The position numbers and the translations under genes are program-made. Shown here one piece after another: positions 1 to 7,018 of a DNA stretch of 64,000 nt (positions within the stretch are counted from its first letter, which is position 1; the number at the start of each line of letters is the position of its first letter). This DNA is from Burkholderiaceae bacterium (GTDB taxonomy: Bacteria > Pseudomonadota > Gammaproteobacteria > Burkholderiales > Burkholderiaceae_C): NCBI GenBank assembly GCA_024235915.1, contig JACKLO010000022.1, forward strand, positions 1 to 64,000, given 5' to 3'. The notes below the pieces were generated by a model that searched no databases, was not told the origin of the DNA, and saw nothing but the letters and a program-made list of their open reading frames with translations.

Positions 1-186
1 GCGCACCTCGGCAGCGAAACTGCGTTCGCCGCCCACGGTGTCGGCCTGCACGACCATCGTGCGCACCGCACGCACAGGATCCGGCGCCCGTTCGGGGCGC
101 GAACAGGCCGTGAGCAGCAGCGCGGAAAGGGCCAGGGCGGCGAAGGCGGCGGCCTTCGGTGACGGGGATTTACGAGAAGCGGACAT
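1..186 (-). CDS. RND efflux periplasmic adaptor (membrane fusion protein), N-terminal part
   Basis: This is the first 62 codons of a gene that runs off the left edge. The start is ATG at 186. The N-terminus is a lipoprotein signal: basic MSASRK, an Ala/Leu-rich core, then lipobox LLTAC with Cys at about residue 28. After it comes VRAVRTMVV...ERSFAAEVR, the usual opening of the AcrA/MexA/HlyD-type adaptor that joins an inner-membrane RND pump to an outer-membrane channel. It is divergent from hpnC and has a TetR-type inverted repeat 22 bp upstream of its start. The pump genes would lie outside the window. The family call rests on the short N-terminus only. Confidence 0.72.
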   Translation of the reverse strand, partial: MSASRKSPSPKAAAFAALALSALLLTACSRPERAPDPVRAVRTMVVQADTVGGERSFAAEVR

Positions 187-207
187 GCCGGACGCCACCA
201 GTTAATG

Positions 208-221
208 ACTGACTGGTCAGT
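208..221. promoter_or_regulatory. TetR/AcrR-type operator candidate
   Basis: A perfect inverted repeat, ACTGAC-TG-GTCAGT, lies between the divergent RND adaptor and hpnC genes. This resembles the operators bound by TetR/AcrR repressors of RND pumps. An AT-rich stretch (TAATATATTG, 221-230) follows it. No tetR gene is present in the window, so the regulator would be encoded elsewhere. Confidence 0.5.
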
Positions 222-339
222 AATATATTGATCGCCCGCAAGGCTGTCAAACGCCGGCGTGGTATCTGCTCCGGTCCTCATCAACGGACTCGACGCCGAA
301 CGCCACCAGCGCGCCGTGGCCATGACGATGGCCGGGTAC

Positions 340-1179
340 ATGGACAATGCCGACCCCGTGAACGGTGTCGAGCACTACGAAAATTTCCCGGTGGCGTCGG
401 TCCTGTGCCCGCCGGCGCTGCGGCCGCCCATCGTCGCGATCTATCACTTTGCCCGCACCGCCGACGACATTGCGGACGAGGGCGACGCTTCGGCCGCCGC
501 GCGGATCATTGCCCTGGCAGAGTTCCGCCTCGCGCTGCAGCGCCTGTATGACGACAACACGGTCAGCCCGCGTTGGCCTGCCGTGTTCGGGCCGCTGCGC
601 ACCGCTGTGCATCGGCATGCACTGCCGCAGACCCTGCTGGCCGACCTGCTGGATGCGTTCGCACAGGATGTGCGCAATCCCGCCTATCCGGACCGGGAAG
701 CGCTCCTGGACTACTGCCGCCGCTCGGCCAACCCGGTGGGCCGCCTGCTGTTGCACCTCTATGGCGTCAAGGACGCCGACGCGCTGCGCCAGTCGGACGC
801 CATCTGCAGCGCGCTGCAGCTGATCAACTTCTGGCAGGACCTCAGCGTAGACCTGCCACGCGGCCGCTGCTACGTGCCGGCCACCGACTGCGCGGCGCAC
901 GGCCTGGCGCAGCTGGTGGCTGGCCAGGACACCGACCAGAGCCGGGCCTTGGTGCGCGCGCTCTGCGCCTGGGCCGGTGCGCTGATGCGCGAAGGTGCGC
1001 CGCTGGTCCACCGTCTGCCCGGGCGTGCCGGCTGGGAGCTTCGCCTGGTCGTGCAGGGCGGCCTGCGGATTCTGGAGACAATCGCCGCCATGGACCACGC
1101 GACGCTGAGCCGCCGCCCCACCCTGGGCAAGCGCGATCTGCCCCGGATGTTGTGGCGCGCCCTGTGGATGCGCGCATGA
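340..1179 (+). CDS. hpnC: Hydroxysqualene synthase HpnC
   Basis: HpnC is a trans-isoprenyl-diphosphate (squalene/phytoene synthase fold) enzyme. In the HpnCDE route it turns presqualene diphosphate into hydroxysqualene. The product is about 279 aa. It contains HYENFPVAS near the N-terminus, typical of HpnC, and the Asp-rich DDIADE at about residues 42-47; a second, weaker Asp region is FWQDLSVDLPRGR. Possible starts in frame are GTG 259, ATG 322, ATG 340 and GTG 358. I chose 340 because homologues begin only a few residues before HYENFP. The stop overlaps the hpnD ATG (ATGA), so the two are co-translated. The pathway feeds hopanoid synthesis at the cytoplasmic membrane. Confidence 0.9.
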   Translation: MDNADPVNGVEHYENFPVASVLCPPALRPPIVAIYHFARTADDIADEGDASAAARIIALAEFRLALQRLYDDNTVSPRWPAVFGPLRTAVHRHALPQTLLADLLDAFAQDVRNPAYPDREALLDYCRRSANPVGRLLLHLYGVKDADALRQSDAICSALQLINFWQDLSVDLPRGRCYVPATDCAAHGLAQLVAGQDTDQSRALVRALCAWAGALMREGAPLVHRLPGRAGWELRLVVQGGLRILETIAAMDHATLSRRPTLGKRDLPRMLWRALWMRA

Positions 1180-2045
1180 CCAGCATCAGCCGTGCCATGA
1201 CACCGGAGCAGTATGTGCAGGACAAGGCCGCCGCCAGCGGCTCGTCCTTCTATTACGCCTTCCGCTTCCTGCCCCCGCCGCGGCGCGCCGCCATCACGGC
1301 CTTCTATGCCTTCTGCCGTGAGGTGGACGACGTGGTCGACGAAATGCGCGATCCCGGCGTGGCGATGAACAAGCTGCAGTGGTGGCGCGGCGAGGTGGCC
1401 GCCGCCTTCCAGGGCCAGCCCACCCACCCGGTGATGCAGGCCCTGATGCCGCAGGCCGCGGCCCACGACATCCGCGCCGGGCACCTGCAGGCCGTCATCG
1501 AAGGTTGCGAGATCGATCTGCGGCAGAACCGCTTTCTCGACTTCGCCGGCCTGCAGCACTACTGCCACCTCGTCGCCGGGGTGGTGGGCGAGGTCGCCGC
1601 CGGCATCTTCGGTCGCACACAGGCGCAGACAGTGCAGTACGCGCATCGGCTGGGCCTGGCCATGCAGCTGACCAACATCATCCGCGACGTCGGTGACGAC
1701 GCCCGCCGAGGCCGCATCTACCTGCCGGTCGACGAACTGCAGCGCTTCGACGTCAAGGCCCAGGAGATCCTGTCCCGCCAGTCGCCGTGGGGCTACAGCG
1801 AGCGCTTCATGGCGTTGATGCGGTTCCAGGCGGAACGCGCGCACCGCCTCTACGACGAGGCGCTGGCCCTGCTGCCGGAGGCCGATCGCCGTGCCCAGGT
1901 GCCGGGGCTGATGATGGCCAACATCTACCGCACGCTGCTGCGCGAGATCGAGGCGCAGGGCTTCCAGGTGCTGCACCAGCGCACCTCGCTGACACCCTTG
2001 CGCAAGCTGTGGATCGCCACCCGCACCCACTGGCGCAAACGGTGA
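1176..2045 (+). CDS. hpnD: Presqualene diphosphate synthase HpnD
   Basis: HpnD condenses two farnesyl diphosphates to presqualene diphosphate. The product is 289 aa. Both prenyl-diphosphate Mg-binding regions are visible: DDVVDE at residues 51-56 and DVGDD in NIIRDVGDDARRGR about two thirds along. The start ATG at 1176 overlaps the hpnC stop. The hpnE start GTG at 2042 overlaps this gene's TGA, so the three genes form one translationally coupled unit. The substrate-side Asp pairs are better conserved here than in HpnC, as expected for the condensing enzyme. Confidence 0.93.
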   Translation: MTSISRAMTPEQYVQDKAAASGSSFYYAFRFLPPPRRAAITAFYAFCREVDDVVDEMRDPGVAMNKLQWWRGEVAAAFQGQPTHPVMQALMPQAAAHDIRAGHLQAVIEGCEIDLRQNRFLDFAGLQHYCHLVAGVVGEVAAGIFGRTQAQTVQYAHRLGLAMQLTNIIRDVGDDARRGRIYLPVDELQRFDVKAQEILSRQSPWGYSERFMALMRFQAERAHRLYDEALALLPEADRRAQVPGLMMANIYRTLLREIEAQGFQVLHQRTSLTPLRKLWIATRTHWRKR

Positions 2046-3340
2046 ACACCGGCGCCACGCGCCACATCGTGGTCGTGGGCGCCGGCTGGGCCGGGCTCGC
2101 CGCCGCCGTGCGGCTGGTGCAGTGCGGCCTGCACGTGAGCATCATGGAGATGGCCCCGCACCCGGGCGGCCGGGCCCGCAGCCTGGATCGCGACGGTCAG
2201 ACGCTGGACAATGGCCAGCACATCCTGATCGGCGCCTACACCGAGACCCTGGCGCTGATGCGCCAGGTGGGCGCCGACCCCGACGTGCTGCTGCGCCGAC
2301 TGCCACTGACGCTGCGCCGGCCTGGCCAGCGCGGCCTGCAGTTGCCACCCGGCCCGGCCGTGCCGGCCTTCGTGCGTGGCGTGCTGGCCTGCAGCGACTG
2401 GTCCCGGGCCGAACGACTGGCGCTGCTGCGCACCGCCGCGGGTTGGGCGCTGCGTGGCTTTCGTTGCGCGCCAGACACGACAGTGGCCCAGCTGTGCCAG
2501 CGGCTGCCGGCGCGGGTGCAAGCCGACTTGATCGAACCCTTGTGCGTGGCGGCCCTCAACACGCCCGCGGCGCATGCCAGCGGCGAGGTGCTGCTGCGGG
2601 TGCTGCACGACGCGCTGTTCAGTGGCCCCGGGGCGGCGGATCTGCTGCTGCCGCGGGCACCGCTGGACCACCTGCTGCCCCGGCCCGCGCTGGCCTGGCT
2701 GCAATCCCGGGGTGCCTCCGTTCAGCTGGGCCGCAGGGTGCAACACCTGCACCGCACGGTGGATGGCTGGTCGGTCGACGGCGACCCGGCCGACGCCGTG
2801 GTGCTGGCCGCCTCGGCCGCGGAATCGGCCCGCCTGGCGGCCGCCGCGTCACCGACCTGGGCCGCCTGCGCCACCGAGCTGACGTACGAACCCATCGTCA
2901 CCGTCTACGCCGATGCAGCCGGTGCACAACTCGAAGCGCCGATGTTGGCGCTGCCGGCCGACGACCACCGGCACCTCGCCCAGTTCGTCTTCGACCTCGG
3001 CGCCCTCGGCGGCACCGACGGCCGGCTGGCCTTTGTGACCAGCGGGGCGGCGCCCTGGGTGGCTGCCGGCCGGGAAGCCATCGAAAGCGCCACCCTGGCC
3101 CAGGCCCGCGCCGCCTGGCCGTCCGCCCACTGGGTCGACGGCCTGACCGTGCGGCAGGTGCTCATCGAGAAGCGCGCGACCTTCCGCTGTACACCCGCGC
3201 TGCAGCGCCCGTCGTCGCGCATCGCGCCCGGTCTGTGGGCCGCGGGTGACCATGTCGCCGGCCCCTACCCCGCCACCCTGGAAGGCGCGGTGCGAAGCGG
3301 CCTGCTGGCCGCCGAGGGCGTGCTCGCCGAGAGCGCCTGA
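2042..3340 (+). CDS. hpnE: Hydroxysqualene dehydroxylase HpnE
   Basis: HpnE is an FAD-dependent amine-oxidase-fold enzyme that reduces hydroxysqualene to squalene, the last step of the bacterial HpnCDE route. The product is 432 aa. The N-terminal Rossmann FAD motif GAGWAGL follows VVV, then the acidic residue of IMEMAPHPGGRARS. The C-terminal FAD-contact region LWAAGDHVAGPYPATLEGAVRSG is also present, as expected for this fold. The start is GTG 2042, inside the hpnD stop (GTGA overlap). No squalene-hopene cyclase gene is in the window, so the rest of the hopanoid pathway must lie elsewhere. Confidence 0.92.
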   Translation: MNTGATRHIVVVGAGWAGLAAAVRLVQCGLHVSIMEMAPHPGGRARSLDRDGQTLDNGQHILIGAYTETLALMRQVGADPDVLLRRLPLTLRRPGQRGLQLPPGPAVPAFVRGVLACSDWSRAERLALLRTAAGWALRGFRCAPDTTVAQLCQRLPARVQADLIEPLCVAALNTPAAHASGEVLLRVLHDALFSGPGAADLLLPRAPLDHLLPRPALAWLQSRGASVQLGRRVQHLHRTVDGWSVDGDPADAVVLAASAAESARLAAAASPTWAACATELTYEPIVTVYADAAGAQLEAPMLALPADDHRHLAQFVFDLGALGGTDGRLAFVTSGAAPWVAAGREAIESATLAQARAAWPSAHWVDGLTVRQVLIEKRATFRCTPALQRPSSRIAPGLWAAGDHVAGPYPATLEGAVRSGLLAAEGVLAESA

Positions 3341-3399
3341 CATTGCCGCTATGCTGAGGAGCCTTTCGCGATGCAAAATAGGGTCGATACAGCCCCACC

Positions 3400-4167
3400 A
3401 TGTCCGACCACGCCGATCAGACCCCCACCATCCAGGTGCTTGAGCGCGCCTTCGCGCTGCTGGACACCTTGTCGGCCCAGGCCGAACCCATGTCGCTGAA
3501 GCAGATCAGCGAACAGACCGGCCTGCATCCATCCACCGCACACCGCATCCTCAACGACCTGACCATCGGCCGCTTCGTCGACCGGCCGCAGGCCGGCACT
3601 TATCGCTTGGGCATGCGCCTGCTGGAGCTGGGCAACCTGGTCAAGGCCCGGCTGGACGTGCGCGAGGCCGCGATCGGCCCCATGCGCGACCTGCACAAGC
3701 TCACCCATCAGCCGGTGAACCTGTCGATGCGCCAGGGCGACGAAATCGTCTATGTGGAGCGTGCCTACAGCGAACGCTCGGGCATGCAGGTGGTGCGCGC
3801 CATCGGCGGCCGCGCGCCGCTGCACCTCACGTCGGTGGGCAAGCTGTTCCTGGCCCACGACGACCCGCAGCGTGTACGCGCCTACGCCACCCGCACCGGC
3901 CTGGCCGGACACACGCGCACCAGCATCACCGAACTGCCGAAGCTTGAACGTGAACTGGCGCAGGTGCGGGCCCGCGGCAGCGCACGTGACGATGAGGAAC
4001 TGGAGCCCGGCGTGCGCTGCATGGCCGCGGGCATCTTCGACGACCAGGGCAAGCTCATCGCCGGCCTGTCGATCTCGGCCCCGGCCGATCGGCTGGAGGA
4101 GGCGTGGCTGGACCGGGTGAAGTCCACGGCCGCCACGATCTCCGCGGCACTCGGGTACCGCGGCTGA
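3400..4167 (+). CDS. IclR-family transcriptional regulator
   Basis: The product is 255 aa with a clear two-part layout. A winged helix-turn-helix occupies about residues 8-65 (LKQISEQTGLHPSTAHRIL is the recognition region). A C-terminal IclR effector domain follows, with GRAPLHLTSVGKLFLA and the late Cys-containing stretch GVRCMAAGIFDDQG. IclR proteins are homotetrameric or dimeric repressors or activators of catabolic genes. No adjacent catabolic operon on the same strand suggests a ligand; hpnE is 60 bp upstream and pbpG is convergent. The start ATG 3400 has no strong Shine-Dalgarno. Confidence 0.9.
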   Translation: MSDHADQTPTIQVLERAFALLDTLSAQAEPMSLKQISEQTGLHPSTAHRILNDLTIGRFVDRPQAGTYRLGMRLLELGNLVKARLDVREAAIGPMRDLHKLTHQPVNLSMRQGDEIVYVERAYSERSGMQVVRAIGGRAPLHLTSVGKLFLAHDDPQRVRAYATRTGLAGHTRTSITELPKLERELAQVRARGSARDDEELEPGVRCMAAGIFDDQGKLIAGLSISAPADRLEEAWLDRVKSTAATISAALGYRG

Positions 4168-4202
4168 GGCGGCTGAGGCGACTGGTGCACTAGCAGCGGC
4201 CC

Positions 4203-4230
4203 GCCCGACGGGCGCCTCAGCGCGCTGAGG
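4203..4230. terminator. Convergent hairpins between IclR gene and pbpG
   Basis: Two GC-rich dyads lie end to end: CGCCCG-A-CGGGCG, then the perfect 16-bp palindrome CCTCAGCGCGCTGAGG, which includes the pbpG stop codon. There is no clear T-run. They may act as a bidirectional transcription stop for the two convergent genes; this is inferred from position only. Confidence 0.35.
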
Positions 4231-5224
4231 GTGGCGTGACCCCGGCGGACATTGACAGCGGACCACTGGCCAGCCAACTGCGCAGGCGCTCAGCATCGGC
4301 GGTGCGCGTGTAGCTGCCAGCCGCGTCGAGCAGCACCATGATCAGCTTGCGCCCGGCCATCTCGGCCTGCATCACCACGCAACGACCCGCCTCGCGGATG
4401 TAGCCGGTCTTCTGCAACGCGATCGTCCATTCCGGGTCGCGCACCAGGGCGTTCGAGTTGCGGTACTGAAGTTGACGGCGGCCGACGTCCACCGCCGCTT
4501 CACGCGTGGTGGACAGTTCGCTGATCAGCGGCACCTCGCTGGCGGCACGCACCAGCAGCGCCAGGTCCTGCGCGCTGGAACGGTTGCTGCTGGACAGGCC
4601 GGTCGGGTCCACGTAATGCGTGGCGTGCATGCCCAGCAGGCTGGCCTTGGCGTTCATGGCCGAAATGAAGGCGTCCAGGCCACCGGGATAGTGGCGGCCC
4701 AGGGCGTGCGCTGCCCGGTTCTCCGACGACATCAACGCCAGATGCAGCATCTCGCCGCGCGTCAGGCGCGTGCCCACGGCCAGCCGCGAACTGCTGCCCT
4801 TGAGCGTGTCGACATCGTCCTGCGTGATCGTCAGCTCGTCGTTCAACGACTGCCCGCCCTGCACCACCACCATGGCCGTCATCAGCTTGGTGATGGACGC
4901 GATGGGCAGCACCGCGTCGGGGTTCTTGCTGAACAACACCTCGTCGGTGTCCTGGTCGACGACCAGGGCCACGCTGGACTGGAGGTTGAGCGGATCAGAC
5001 GTATCGCGCAGGCCCGCCAGCTGACCCACAGAGGGCACCGGCGGCGCGCGGCGCACCACTTTGCGGCTGGACTTGCTGCTCTTGCGCTTGACGGTCTTGG
5101 CTTTGGACGACTTCTTCGCCGACGCGGAAGGCTTGCTGCTGGCCGCCTGGGCCGCCGGCGGCATGCCGAACGCCAGCGTCAGCGCACACGCCAAAGTCCC
5201 CAGCCATAGATTCAAGCGCCGCAT
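4217..5224 (-). CDS. pbpG: D-alanyl-D-alanine endopeptidase / PBP7-type penicillin-binding protein
   Basis: This is a periplasmic serine peptidase of the D-alanyl-D-alanine carboxypeptidase family that trims peptidoglycan cross-links. The product is 335 aa. A Sec signal peptide spans about residues 1-27 (ending AAQA). A Lys/Ser-rich linker (29-59) follows, then the peptidase domain with SITK (Ser110-Lys113), SEN (167-169) and a KTG motif near residue 275. It is longer than bare PBP7 because of the basic linker. I chose ATG 5224 because GGAGG lies just upstream; an in-frame extension to 5278 has no ribosome site. A TTGATC-18-TACACT promoter covered by a long dyad lies upstream. Confidence 0.92.
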   Translation of the reverse strand: MRRLNLWLGTLACALTLAFGMPPAAQAASSKPSASAKKSSKAKTVKRKSSKSSRKVVRRAPPVPSVGQLAGLRDTSDPLNLQSSVALVVDQDTDEVLFSKNPDAVLPIASITKLMTAMVVVQGGQSLNDELTITQDDVDTLKGSSSRLAVGTRLTRGEMLHLALMSSENRAAHALGRHYPGGLDAFISAMNAKASLLGMHATHYVDPTGLSSSNRSSAQDLALLVRAASEVPLISELSTTREAAVDVGRRQLQYRNSNALVRDPEWTIALQKTGYIREAGRCVVMQAEMAGRKLIMVLLDAAGSYTRTADAERLRSWLASGPLSMSAGVTPPSAR

Positions 5225-5248
5225 CGTTCCCTCCAGACCCTGGCAAAC

Positions 5249-5278
5249 AGTGTACGAGAGAAACATTCGCAAGATCAA
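5249..5278 (-). promoter_or_regulatory. pbpG promoter
   Basis: Read on the minus strand, TTGATC (5273-5278) and TACACT (5249-5254) are separated by 18 bp, about 25 nt before the pbpG ATG. The -35 box lies in the loop and inner stem of the dyad at 5258-5298. Confidence 0.55.
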
Positions 5279-5298
5279 GAACTTGCGGGATGTTTCTC
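5258..5298. repeat. Long inverted repeat over the pbpG promoter
   Basis: The arms GAGAAACAT plus CGCAAG pair with CTTGCG plus ATGTTTCTC: fifteen base pairs with one small asymmetric bulge and an 8-nt loop. The dyad overlaps the -35 box of pbpG, so it could be a regulator binding site. It could also fold as RNA in transcripts crossing it. Confidence 0.6.
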
Positions 5299-5329
5299 AA
5301 GTGGAGGCTGCGGCTCGGGGGATCAACCT

Positions 5330-5457
5330 GGTTCGGCAGGCGAAGATCAGTCCGCAGGAACTGTTCTTCGTCCGGCCTTGCCCCACGCCCGGCCTTGCAG
5401 GGCCCGGCGGTTCGGCAGGCACGAAAGAGTCCGCAGGGACTCTTTCGTGTCCGGCCT
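5330..5457. repeat. Duplicated hairpin module, two copies
   Basis: Copy 1 (5330-5378) and copy 2 (5409-5457) share the left flank GGTTCGGCAGG, the core AGTCCGCAGG and the right flank TCCGGCCT. The stems between differ but each is self-complementary (CGAAGA/TCTTCG in copy 1, ACGAAAGAGTCC/GGACTCTTTCGT in copy 2). Copy 2 directly follows the leuA stop and can serve as its terminator. Confidence 0.6.
5420..5449 (-). terminator. Probable terminator after leuA
   Basis: A perfect 13-bp stem (CACGAAAGAGTCC with its complement) and loop GCAG begin 8 nt past the leuA stop on the minus strand. No strong U-run follows, so termination efficiency is uncertain. Confidence 0.5.
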
Positions 5458-6998
5458 CACCCCTGTGCTGCGACGCGGTCGGTCTGGCTGTGCAGCTTGT
5501 TCAGGGCCGACAGGTAGGCCTTGGCCGATGCGATCACGATGTCCGGGTCCGCCCCCACGCCGTTGACGACGCGGCCACCCAGCTGCAGCCGCACCGTCAC
5601 CTCGCCCTGCGATTCTGTCGACCCGCTGGTGATGGCATTGACGGAATAGAGCATGAGTTCGGCGCCAGACTTCACCTGCGATTCGATGGCCTTCAGGCTC
5701 GCGTCCACCGGCCCGTTGCCATCGCTTTCGGCGCGCAGTTCCTGGGCACCGGCGGCAAAGGCCACCCTGGCATGCGGGCGCTCGCCGGTCTCGGAATGCT
5801 GCGACAGCGCCAGCAGCCGGTAGTGCTCCTGCTCCGCGGTGACACTCTCGTCGCCCACCAGCGCGATGATGTCCTCGTCAAAGATCTCGGCCTTGCGGTC
5901 GGCCAGGTCCTTGAAACGCGCGAAGGCGGCATTGATCTCGCCTTCGCTCTCCATCTCGATGCCCAGTTCCTGCAGGCGCTGCTTGAAGGCGTTGCGGCCG
6001 CTGAGCTTGCCGAGCACGATCTTGTTGGCGCTCCAGCCCACGTCCTCGGCGCGCATGATCTCGTAGGTGTCGCGGGCCTTCAGCACGCCATCCTGGTGGA
6101 TGCCGCTGGCGTGCGCGAAGGCGTTGGCACCGACCACCGCCTTGTTGGGTTGCACGACGAAACCCGTGGTCTGGCTGACCATGCGGCTGGCCGGCACGAT
6201 CTGCGACGCGTCGATGCCGACGTCCAGGCCGAAGTAGTCGCGGCGCGTGCGCACCGCCATCACCACCTCTTCCAGGCTGCAGTTGCCGGCGCGTTCGCCC
6301 AGGCCATTGATGGTGCACTCCACCTGGCGCGCGCCGCCGATCGTCACCCCGGCCAGCGAATTGGCCACCGCCATGCCCAGGTCGTTGTGGCAGTGCACCG
6401 ACCACACGGCCTGGTCGCTGTTGGGCACGCGCTGGCGCAGGTCGCGGATGAAGGCGCCGAACAGCTCCGGCACCGCATAGCCCACGGTGTCGGGGATGTT
6501 GATGGTGCGGGCGCCCTCGGCGATCACGGCTTCCAGCACGCGGGCCAGGAACTCGGGGTCGCTGCGATAGCCGTCCTCGGGCGAGAACTCCACGTCGTCG
6601 CACTGATTGCGCGCGAAGCGCACGGCCAGCTTCGCCTGCTCGAACACCTGCTCGCGCGTCATGCGCAGCTTCTTCTCCATGTGCAGTTCGCTGGTGGCGA
6701 TGAAGGTGTGGATGCGCGCACGCGCCGCCCCCTTCAGTGCTTCGGCCGCGCGGGCGATGTCACGGTCGTTGGCGCGCGCCAGCGAGCAGACCGTCGACTC
6801 CTTGATGTGGTCGGCAATCGCCTTCACCGCCTCGAAGTCGCCGTTGCTCGAGGCCGCAAAACCGGCCTCGATGACATCCACGCGCAGGCGCTCGAGCTGG
6901 CGCGCGATGCGCAGCTTCTCGTCCTTGGTCATCGAGGCGCCGGGGCTTTGCTCGCCGTCGCGCAGCGTGGTGTCGAAGATGATCAGCTTGTCGGACAT
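5457..6998 (-). CDS. leuA: 2-isopropylmalate synthase, enterobacterial (short) type
   Basis: This enzyme condenses acetyl-CoA with 2-oxoisovalerate, the first committed step of leucine synthesis. The product is 513 aa. The N-terminal HMGL-like TIM barrel opens with DTTLRDGEQSPG (residues 9-20); the metal His motif is WSVHCHNDLGMAVAN, followed by GHASGIHQDGVLK-like signature residues (HASGIHQDGVLK). The C-terminal LeuA allosteric domain carries leucine feedback. The start ATG 6998 has AGGAG upstream; an in-frame extension to 7076 has no support. It begins 20 nt after the other, unrelated-type synthase ends, and so is probably transcribed with it. Confidence 0.93.
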   Translation of the reverse strand: MSDKLIIFDTTLRDGEQSPGASMTKDEKLRIARQLERLRVDVIEAGFAASSNGDFEAVKAIADHIKESTVCSLARANDRDIARAAEALKGAARARIHTFIATSELHMEKKLRMTREQVFEQAKLAVRFARNQCDDVEFSPEDGYRSDPEFLARVLEAVIAEGARTINIPDTVGYAVPELFGAFIRDLRQRVPNSDQAVWSVHCHNDLGMAVANSLAGVTIGGARQVECTINGLGERAGNCSLEEVVMAVRTRRDYFGLDVGIDASQIVPASRMVSQTTGFVVQPNKAVVGANAFAHASGIHQDGVLKARDTYEIMRAEDVGWSANKIVLGKLSGRNAFKQRLQELGIEMESEGEINAAFARFKDLADRKAEIFDEDIIALVGDESVTAEQEHYRLLALSQHSETGERPHARVAFAAGAQELRAESDGNGPVDASLKAIESQVKSGAELMLYSVNAITSGSTESQGEVTVRLQLGGRVVNGVGADPDIVIASAKAYLSALNKLHSQTDRVAAQG

Positions 6999-7018
6999 CT
7001 TGTGCTCCTGAGGGATGT

